The translations under genes and the position numbers were made by a program. From Cyanophora paradoxa (Eukaryota; Glaucocystophyceae; Cyanophorales; Cyanophoraceae), in the NCBI GenBank assembly GCA_004431415.1, contig QPMI01000022.1, forward strand, positions 124,001 through 188,000: a stretch of DNA of 64,000 nt, given 5' to 3'. The first letter of the stretch is position 1; the number at the start of each line of letters is the position of its first letter. Shown here piece after piece: positions 23,162-32,106 of the stretch. The notes beneath the pieces were generated by a model, which was not told the origin of the DNA, did no database searches, and saw only the letters and a program-made list of their open reading frames with translations.

Positions 23162-26100
23162 ATGGCGTCAAGCTCCAGCGTGGGAACATCCGCAGCATCG
23201 GCGCCGACATGTACAGCGGCCTCGAGCTCGAGCTTCTGCTCCGCGGGTGCACGGGTGCACGTCAGCGCCGTCCCGCAGGACGTGCCGCGCATCTCACACG
23301 TCCTCGCGGACCTTGGCGCTCGCGGGCTTACTTTCTGGTGCGTGATATTCACGTGGTGCCGCGCCGATCTGCGCGCCTTTTGATTCCATTGGCTCAGCGC
23401 GGCACGCGATCTGCTTGGAGCGCTAGCCGCGGCCGAACGCGAGCTCAAGATCGTTGTTTGCGGTGGTGTCCGTCGGGCGACGGACGGGAGCTGCTGCTCG
23501 AGCGACAGATTTCTTCTCGTGGCATCGGTCGGCAGTGCAACGAGTACCACAATTTTCGACGAACTTAATGCCGGTAATAAACCTTCCCTGTCTTGCGCTC
23601 GCTTAAACAATGCGCTATAGCTGTCGATAGCTACCAGGAGCTGCATTTCCCTCCTCCTTCCATTTTCCCTCCCCTTCCCAGTCCGTCCCCCCCCCCCCCC
23701 CCCCCAACACCCACCCACCCACCCACCCACCCATCCCCCACCCACCCCACCCTATCCCTCCGCGGGCCCAGCCCCTTCCCCCGGCCCCTCCCCCCATCCC
23801 CTCCCTCCGCCCGCCCCCACCACCTCGTTCCCCGCCCGCCCCCACCACCCACCCTGGCCTCCTGACTTCCCACTCCAAGCCATCCCCCCCCCCCACCCCT
23901 CCGTCTCCGCCACCACCGCCACCCTGCCCGAACTCCCCCCCCCCCCAACCCCCAACCCTGACCCCCACCCCACCCCCCACCCCACCCCCCACCCCACCCA
24001 CACTCATCCCCACGCCACCCCCACCCTATCCCTCCGCGGGCCCAGCCCCATCCGGTCCCCGGCCCCCAGCCCCCGCCCCCGTCCCACTCCCCTTGCCCTC
24101 GTACCCCACCCCACCCCCACCCCCAACTGGCAACTGGATATGTGATTCGCCTCCGCTTCGCAGCGATCGACACAGGACTGCACGTTTTCCCCCTCTTCTT
24201 GCAGCGTTTCGACAAGGTCATCCAGGCTGGCGGTGATTGCTTCAAGATGCGCATCAGCCCTTTCCAGGTGTCTTAGCTTCGCTTCTAATTTATAAGCGGC
24301 CTCGCCCTAATTTACGAATGCAGCGGGAGCGGCTGCCTGGGGGGCGCGACGACTCCGACTACAAGGAGCGCCTCGACAAGCTTGCCGCTGCCCTCCTTCG
24401 TGCCCAAAGCCGGCGGCCGGAGATGGAGCCGCCCCGGGAGAACCGGCTCGCTCTTGGCCAGCACGACTCTATGGGCGCTGGGGCTCCTGATCCGCCCGGC
24501 GCAGCTGCGGTGAAGTGCACGTGGTCGCAATCGGAATCGCTCGACGGAGCCCCGCCCGTTCAGCCGCGGGTCTTCATCAGGTCGGTTTCATGCTGTCAAT
24601 TTCCGCATTTTTGCAATCTAGTTATAGCTCTCTCTATTATTCGCAGCTACGCTCATAACGATGCAAATGCGGTGCGGCCTATCAAAGAAGCTCTCAAGGC
24701 CAAAGGAGTGTCCTGCTGGTAAGAAGGCGAAATTTGAATGCTCTCGCTATAGATCTAAAGCCCTTCACGCATTTGATAGGTTCGACACGGACCAGCTTGA
24801 GCTTGGTGCGTCTTTGATTTAGGCTCCGAGCAGGCGTCTCTTGAGCTTTTTGGTTTGATTCATTCTTCCCTGCCCTCATGCAGGCATGCGCTGGGTTGAC
24901 GAAGGTACGCGTTGCTGAAGCCTATAGATTTAGATCAGCGCAGAGCATTAGATTAGATCTTGCGGAAGCGCAGCTGCTGAAAGCTTAAGTCGTGTACACA
25001 TTCACAGTGGCGCGAGCCGTTGCGCACTGCACGCACCTCATCTTCTTCGCCTCGGCAAAGTCTGTCGCCTCCCAGGTCTGCTATCGAAATCTTATTGTTC
25101 GCAATTCGCTCTTAACATTTATTCTCTTCAGTATTGCGGTGAAGAGCTTATGTTCGCTTACGATGAACGCAAGAGCATCGTCGTCTTTTACATCGAGCCG
25201 CGGGACGAAGTTGTGCCCAAGCTTCCACCCTCCCTTGAAATGCGACTCGGAATCCACCGCTTCGAATTCGTCGCATATAACTCAAGTGCGTGCATGGACG
25301 CCTCCGCATCGTCGAATGCAATCACTGCGGCGTTTCTAAAATTAACAAAGGTGCGTACCCGCTCTAAAAGTTCGAATTCTGAAAATTATTACCAAATGAA
25401 CTACGCAAATTTAACTTGAAATGCGCGGTCTCTGACGTTCTATTCGTTGCATTAAGCAGGGCCCCGTATGTGTCAATTGCGTGGTTGACAACGGTCATCC
25501 CACACTGGCGCTGAAGTCGAAACCTCGAAAGCGTTCTGTGTCTGAGAGCAGCGGCACCTGTGGAAACTGCAACCGCACACTCGCTATACGCGGCGACTTG
25601 CGGTTCAATGACGTGTTTCCTTCTGAGGTGAACCGGGACGAGCTCAGGAGGCTGAGGCTGGAGCACCTGCTGGACGACGACCGCGAATACGTACCGGAGG
25701 AGCTCGAGCGCGTCAGCCGAGACTCCTCAAGCGCGATCTTCACAGCGGTCGCCTTGCAGCCAGCGGACGAGACTGCACTCTCTGTAAGCTCGAGTTCTCG
25801 GACAAGCGACCGCAAGCCAATGCTGGCAGTGGAAGTCTACTGCAGCCGCACCGAATTCGAAGCTGAAATGTACGTGCCCGCTCCTTGCCAATCAAAGTGC
25901 ACTCATAATCAAGTGCTATTTTTATAATTCACGCAGTCGCGACAAGTGGGAGGCTGCGCAGCGGGCGCTGGCGCGCGGGGCCTGGTGCCGCCTCTATGGG
26001 GTCCCTACCTTGTGGGACTCCTCTGCGGAGCGCCGCGCGATCACGAAGACACTGGTTCGCGGCTGCAGGTATACGCGCTCATGATCATACGCCAGCACCC

Positions 26101-29100
26101 GCGGCCGTCCTTTCCGCTTGATCTAGAGCTTCGTTCTTTTCTGATTTTCTGTCAATCGCAACAGATTGAGAAACGAGATATCGCGCAACACGTTTCTGGC
26201 TGAAGAGGTCGCATCGTTCCTGGAGCAGGTTCGTGTCCAAAATGCGCGCGCGATCGCTTAATTATTCAGTTGAAGCATGTGCAGATGGCGATCATTCTGC
26301 ACTACCTTCACACGAAGGCTGACTTGCAGCACGGCAGCATCTCCAGCGATGCCGTCCGCGTCTCGTGGTCAGAGGGGAGATCGCAATCGGATCCAAATGG
26401 AGCACCGCGGTGCGCTGTTGCACACGCACTTTTTATAAAAATTCATCTTTTAATAAGCGAGTACAGGTTCATGCTGCGAGACATGGGCCTTGCAGTGAGC
26501 TTGCGGGAGCTTTCGCCTGCAGATCGAAGGCTGCGGGAGCAGTTCGACATCTTCTGCGTCGCCGCAGTCGCCCTCGAAATGGTCTCGGAAGGCAGCGTGC
26601 GGGCTTCGTTTCTGGACGACATGAACGTCGATGTCATGGCGACTCCGCCAAAAGACTTTCTTCTCAAGGCCCGAATGTACATGGCGCGAGAGCTCAGAGC
26701 TCCCCTGGTCCCCTTGGTACCCCTTCTCGCTAGATGCCTGCAGGTAATTCATATCTATGAAGTTATATTAATTACTGTGCACGCTTCTTCTTCTGCATCA
26801 AGATTTGCTTCTCCGCCTTCTTTTTCTGATCTGCTGCTGAATAGTTAACGGAGAGCGGGCGGATCGGAGTGGCAGTGGAGCTTTGGGCTGCTGTGAATGC
26901 TACTGGCCTTGCGAATGGTGCGTGAAAACGATCTCGAATCGATTCGCAGACCTCCAATCGCAATTTCGCGGCCGCTCCACAGACTTCGCACGGGATCAAA
27001 ATGACATCGCGAGGAACCAGATCAATCGGTTGCGGCGGGAAATGGCGCAGGCCGCACAGCCTGTTAAAGTCGCGGCTGGAAATCGCGCAATGGACATCGG
27101 TAACAATTCCTATTCAAACGCATTGCAGCGTGCTCCTGTTTCGAAATCCTGGTTGCCTGCAGGCACATCGATATCGGATTTGGAACCGCTCACCATCACG
27201 TTACATGGCTCGGCCACCCGCGTGGATCCCTGCTCCGTATATGAGCTCCTCCTCGGGTCGGCTGTCGCGGCAAACGTCATCAACCCTGTCAACATTATCC
27301 AGGTGCACCAGATCCAATCAGTTGTAAGGCCGGATCTTAATGTATTTACAATGCAGGCTGCCGCTTGCGCTCGCCTTCTGCTCCGTCGCATTGGAACGGG
27401 CAGTGCCGTCCTCGAGTTCGAGATGCCCCGGCCAGTCGTGGACGCCCTGTTCTCCCTCGAGTGCGATCTGCAAGGCTCCGACGCCCGTCTGTTGGCCGAG
27501 TGCGGCGTTCTCGAGCTTTCGACGACGGACAGGCGCCTCCGGCTGCCAGGTCTGCGCTCATAATGATGCTCTTCTTGTCTACGAATCGAACTGCTCACGA
27601 TTTGGTTCCGCACAGAGATCAAGCAGCGCTACTGGCTTGAATGGGGCAGCGACGTCTTTCTTCTGAAAGAATTTCGCTATCCGGTGAGCTTTATACATAC
27701 TGCTATATTATGCTATATATTATTCTCACATGATACCTCTGATGCCACTTTGCAGAAATCTGCAACAGAAAGTATTGAGGTCGGTTCATCACGTGTTATC
27801 CAGGTTCTGAAACCCGTCAACGAGGCGGGCGGGAGGGTGTCTGTCCCCAAGGCGGCGCAAAGCACGCTGAGCGACACCCGCCATGGCTTCCGTTTCGTGT
27901 CAATTCTTGGTGAGTGCGATCTGGCACGTGCACTGCCGTTGTGAGTGTTCGAAAAGCGCGGTCGCGGGTGCATATATATGCGCACGTGCAGGACCCACGC
28001 GTACCGGCAAGTCATACCTCGCCAACTGCCTTGTCGGCACCGAGGACCTGTTCGCCGTTCAGAACAGGAATTCCCTCACGGTTCGTGTACACGATCTGAT
28101 GCTTCGTGTACACGTATTGTGAACGAAGTGGGAACATTCGCCACCTCGCATACCCAGATCGGCATCGACACAAATGAACCGGCCTTGTCGTTCGAAGAAC
28201 TTCTTCGCCGGCACAAGATTTCAGACATCCGGAAGCAGCCGGACCAATGTTCAATGGTGCGAATTCCGCAATCGAGCGCCCTCCCGAGCGCGATTTATAC
28301 GTACGCACACTCCCAGATTCGCTTCCTCGACACGGAAGGCATGGGAGACCGCGAAGCATGGGAGAACGATCTCCAGGTATTTACAGAGTTCGTTATCGAA
28401 TCGACTCGCAATCGATTTCGATTACGCTGCCGGGCTTCAGGTCGTGCTTCCCGCCATCGCAGCGGCGAGCGTCGTCGTGGTCAACTTCTCGGGGCGCCTC
28501 GGCTTGAACAGGTTTTTAGGCGAGGTATGCTCCACCGAAATCTTAAAGAGGTTTGCTCTATCTTAACTCTGAACAGGTCGGTTTCCTTGCCTATGCCTGC
28601 AAGCAACTCCTGCGACAGGAAGCGAGAGAAGTAATTGTAAAATCGAACCCTCTAGATCTGTGGTGTCCGGAATTAATTCGTCGCAGATCCGCACCGCGGC
28701 GGGAAGCTCGAGCGCTAGCTCGAGCTCGAGGCGCCCCCCACTAGGACATCTGCACATCGTTTTTCGGAACTGGACAAATGCAGATACTGCGGAGGAGTAC
28801 CAGGACTATCTTTTCGAGCAGTACCCCGAGGCATGCATTTTGTTCAATGAACAACATCAAAGCAGCTGATGTGAATGCGCAGAACGCGACTAGAGAGCTT
28901 GAAGAAAATACGGCCAGCGTACGGGACGCAATCAAGCGCACGTTCGCTTCTGTTACCGTCCACACCGTTCCCCCGCCATGTGAAGCGGACGTTATTCAAC
29001 GGTGTGAATGGCTTTCCGAGCTCAAGATCTAGATCTGTGATGCCCGTACCGATCTGGGTTTTCGATTTCAGAACTTCAAGCATTCCCTTTTCAGAACTCT

Positions 29101-31188
29101 CTTCGTCTTTTATCAAAAAGATCCACCACCTAGTCCGGTCCATCGCCATCCAGGTATGTCCGAACCTTTCCTAGATTGCACCCCATACCGGCTGGCTGAT
29201 GTTTGATTCCACTTCATGCCCAGCTCTCCCAGCCTATGACGCACCTCCTCGCTCCTTTACATTCAACTGAAGCGCGCGCGGTCGACTTCATTCATGCTCT
29301 TGCACGCTCGGTGAGACGGTGCATTGGCTATCTCTGCATTGTTCATCCATCTTCGTCCGCAGATTGGCTCGTCGGGAGCCCTAGATCTAGATTTCTCTCC
29401 GGTTATGCAAGTCCTGCACCAGCAGGCTTGCGCTCGGGCCCGGCATGTCGCGATGGAGCGCTGGCGGAGAACTGCAAGCACGAGGCTGCTGCCCCCCGTC
29501 AACGCCGGCACGCTCGCCGCAGCGACTCGCGAGTTGGCATTCGAGTGCGAGAGGATATATGAGTCTGAGGCGACTTCGGCGGGTGTCCCGAACGTTGGAG
29601 TGGACCGGGAGGAGAACAAGGGGCTCCTGCGGCGCGAGCTGGCGCAGTGGGCGGCGGACGTCGCGTTCAGGAACGCGGGAGCCCTGAGGGATTTCTTCGC
29701 GGAGGCCGTCGCGAAGGCGCGGGCGGAGCTGCGCGGGCGGGCCGCCGCCCTCCGCGACGCCCCCGGCGTGATCGAGGAGGCGGCGCTCAGAGAGAAGGTG
29801 TCCTTGAATGTATTCAAGATCAGCGTATGCTATTTGCAATTGCTTGAACTCGAACTGACCACAGGTGTCTGCTTGGGCGGAGGACCTTGCGGACGAACTT
29901 CTCAGTCTTGCGGCATCCCGACGCATCACTGCTCCTGATCTAGAAGGCATTCCTGTGCGTTCGAAATCAGACTGCGCACGGCCGGCGCAACGATTCGTCT
30001 TAATCGGCACGCAGGATGCCGACGCGAGCGCCTTCGCCTGCCCTGAGATAGACAAGGCGATACAGGAAGTTTACAGGGCCGCGGAGGACGAGGTTCGGGT
30101 TTCTTTTTATCGGGCCTCCGCTTGCGATCGGGCCTCCGCTTGCGATCGGGCCTCCGCTTGCGATGTCTTGACGGGAATTCGAAGGGCATGGTCCTCGTAC
30201 AGCACATGGCGGTCAAGCGCGACGCGGCCGCGTCGAGGGCCCTCATGGGCGCGGAGCGCACGCTTCGGGAGGCCGTCGCGAGGCTGCCGCTCCCGATGGG
30301 CGCCGCGGCCCTCGACGCGGCGCTCGCAACTGCCCGACAGGCTGCAGGCGGGGCGAATCCTCCGCGCGAATTCGGAGCCCTCGCCGACGCTATCGAAGCG
30401 GACGCTCGCAACCGCAACGTCGCGGCAGCAGCAGCTTCCCTTCAAAGTATCGTTCACCGCGCCATGCGCGCTGCTCAGAGCGCCCCCGACATCGATATCG
30501 AGAATTGGGAGAAAAGCACCAGCAAGGAACTTGCGTCGGAGAAAGCTCGGGAGGCCTTCCAGCTCGCCGGGCTCGCCGGAGACGTGCCGGGCCTCTCCGC
30601 TGCGCGGGAGGCGCTGGAGAAGGAGCTGGTGGAGGAGTGCGAGTCTGCCCTCCGCGCCTGTAGCCGCGAGCGCGAAGAGGCCGCTCGCCGCGCCCAGCAC
30701 GCTAGCCAGATGGAGAAAATGGTGCTCGGCATGGAGCAAATGAAAGTTCGTCATGTGTTCGATTCTGTAATTTTGAAGTCGACTGACATGCATTTTCTGT
30801 ACTGTGCATGCGCAGCTGGACAACCGACGCCTGACAGAGGACCTTGAAAAGATAGCGAGCGAAGGACAGAAGCGTCTTCAAAGCCTAGAACGCAATGTGC
30901 GACCCCTGTGACTTTACACTGTGCATACATCCATTAAACATCAGGCCATCTTAGGTAATGGAGGCGGCTCGAGCTGCTGCGCAGCGGCCGATGCTCGACT
31001 ACGGAGGCGGAGGTGGAGGCGGGGGTGGCTGGGACATGTGCTCCTACAGCCCGGGGCCAGGGCGCTCCTCGGGCGGCGGGCGCTCATATGCGGGCGGCGG
31101 CCGAACGATCTACACGGGGCCGCGGGGCGGCCAGTACTACATCAACTCTAACGGGAACAAGACCTATTTGCAAACCCGCTTTAGCTAA
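23162..31188 (+). CDS. TIR-TIR-pseudokinase-GBP-type GTPase with C-terminal PBCV-basic-adaptor-like motif
   Basis: Thirty-four phase-consistent exons give about 1745 aa: 23162-23337, 23398-23573, 24164-24267, 24324-24580, 24647-24718, 24780-24805, 24884-24904, 25008-25075, 25132-25350, 25460-25869, 25937-26068, 26165-26228, 26270-26367, 26467-26743, 26845-26917, 26950-27302, 27357-27549, 27616-27683, 27756-27909, 27992-28080, 28158-28256, 28317-28376, 28441-28524, 28577-28630, 28687-28830, 28883-29001, 29072-29153, 29224-29310, 29363-29797, 29865-29954, 30015-30092, 30185-30745, 30816-30896, 30955-31188. Domains: divergent TIR-like about 31-152; TIR about 235-345 (VFISYAHNDA, SQYCGEEL with candidate catalytic Glu305); CxxC pairs 377-380 and 407-410; pseudokinase about 490-725 (Lys replaced by Glu498, HG at 596-597, DMG at 613-615); GBP/atlastin-type G domain with P-loop GPTRTGKS 981-988, Thr1010, DTEG 1048-1051 and FRNW 1135-1138; helical stalk about 1225-1670; and TGPRGGQYYINSNGNKTYL near 1722-1740. 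Probable cytosolic immune-type receptor/effector (inference). If the last intron is retained, the protein ends at 30911. Confidence 0.85.
23690..24130. repeat. C-rich low-complexity tract inside a 590-nt intron
   Basis: The plus strand is almost only C with scattered A and T (CCCACCCACCC-type). The minus strand is therefore a long series of G-runs able to form G-quadruplexes. It fills most of the intron 23574-24163 of the TIR-GBP gene, whose other introns are mostly 30-110 nt. Confidence 0.85.
30111..30164 (+). repeat. Three perfect copies of an 18-bp repeat in an intron
   Basis: CGGGCCTCCGCTTGCGAT occurs three times in direct succession (30111-30128, 30129-30146, 30147-30164) within intron 30093-30184 of the TIR-GBP gene. 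The repeat is a multiple of three and stop-free, so it also extends the overlapping open frame. Confidence 0.9.
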
Positions 31189-31725
31189 TGGACGTCGCTC
31201 TTTAGCAGCGCGGCTTCAGGGCTAGGGCATATTGTTGCAATTGCCACTCTTTTACTGATCGTACCAATCGATTGCCAGTTAGGATCCGGACTATTTCCGA
31301 TCGCGATTGTTTCGTTTACGTTTATGTAAAGATGTTGGAGAAAATTTTCGAAATTTAGATTAGGTGCCTCGGACCCCGTAGTCTATGACGGCTCCCAAGC
31401 TTAAGCTCGCAATCGGGTCGCGATCGTGGGGCTACAGGCCAAGGGCGGAGGCCACCTCGTCGCCCTCGCCGCCCGCCACCTCCGGCCGCGGCCCCCTCCC
31501 TCCAAAATAAGGCTGACCATGAGCCTGTTTTGACCAAGCTCATGATGAAGCCGGCCGGCGCCTTGCAATTGAAGCATGTCTAGATCACGGGGACGCCTTG
31601 CAATAGCCTTGCAATAGGTGCTAGGGGGACGGGGGGACGGGGGGTGTTGCAGGGATAGCGGGGCGTCCTAGCGTCCTAGGTGCTGGGTCTGCTCTCCTCC
31701 TGGATCCGGGGCAGGTCATGGTCAC

Positions 31726-31773
31726 CTGAAAGAGGGAGCTGTCCGCCGCGAAGTTGTTCTCGATGACGGCCAC
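31726..31773 (-). pseudogene. Isolated copy of a TOC34-like GTPase exon
   Basis: The 48-nt segment encodes VAVIENNFAADSSLFQ, the same 16 residues as exon 10 of the B-box/TOC34-like gene at 35437-35484, with only two synonymous differences, and is flanked by the same CAG acceptor and GTGACC donor contexts. Flanking DNA shares a 'CCTAGGTGCTGGGT' string with both sides of the parent exon. No neighbouring exons of the GTPase are seen, so this is probably a partial duplication, though an exon of another gene cannot be excluded. Confidence 0.65.
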
Positions 31774-31915
31774 CTGCCGGAGAAGGCCCGGGCCGGGGGC
31801 GTGCGTCAGCTTCGCGTCAAAATTCCGAGGCGAAATGACTTCGAAATGACTTCGGGGGCGGCTTCGAATTCGAATTCGAGTTCATCGGTTACGTATACTG
31901 TTTTTTTTTTGAGAG

Positions 31916-31936
31916 ACTACGGTGGGGCGAACCCCC
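31916..31936 (+). repeat. 21-nt element shared with 60122-60142 (inverted)
   Basis: The string ACTACGGTGGGGCGAACCCC plus one more C is present here on the plus strand, preceded by a T-run and GAGAG. It is also present at 60122-60142 on the minus strand, preceded there by TTTTTGAAAA. Both copies lie in intergenic 3' regions. It could be the end of a small mobile element or a conserved RNA element. Confidence 0.75.
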
Positions 31937-32106
31937 CGTAGGTAGTGATATTAAAGACAACGTATACTGCCCTCCTCGCCCCCTTTCAAAAATCCAAACG
32001 AATAATTAGAGCCTAGCTCTGAACCCTCTCAAAATCCAAACGAATATTTAATGATTCGATTGCGATGACAGATTGTTGTATTGATTGATTATGGTTTTAC
32101 AGCTGC

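Larger units (their letters stand above)
31189..32106. other. Intergenic region holding a duplicated exon and a T-run
   Basis: Convergent 3' ends of the TIR-GBP gene (+) and an F-box gene (-). It contains a copy of one TOC34-like exon (separate entry), GAATTCGAATTC palindromes near 31863, a T10 run at 31901-31910 followed by a 21-nt element shared with 60.1 kb, and an AT-rich stretch. No full gene is supported. Confidence 0.55.

Noticed and set aside
23140-23745. Minus-strand 201-codon frame over the first TIR-like exons
   Set aside because: Plus-strand exons here join in phase to the rest of the TIR gene and read TIR-like strands; the minus frame ends in the G-rich tract and has no motif.
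23700-24010. CRISPR-like or telomeric array in the ACCC repeats
   Set aside because: Units are irregular and lack spacers, and the repeat is not a telomere unit; it sits within an intron.
23631-24254. Gly/Trp/Val-rich minus-strand frames
   Set aside because: Direct translation of a GGGTGGG-type repeat; no coding evidence.
28875-29174. Separate small gene from an open frame at the GBP region
   Set aside because: Its later half is an exon of the TIR-GBP gene; the earlier half is antisense-like or intronic relative to the exon in another frame.
30958-31188. Independent 76-aa gene with the PBCV-type motif
   Set aside because: It could be a separate small gene, but the in-phase GTGCGA...TTAG intron and the need for a promoter within 50 bp of the preceding stop make a terminal exon more likely.
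31901-31936. Poly-T run as the tail of an inserted retroelement
   Set aside because: No reverse transcriptase, target-site duplication or internal promoter is seen; kept only as part of the shared 21-nt element.
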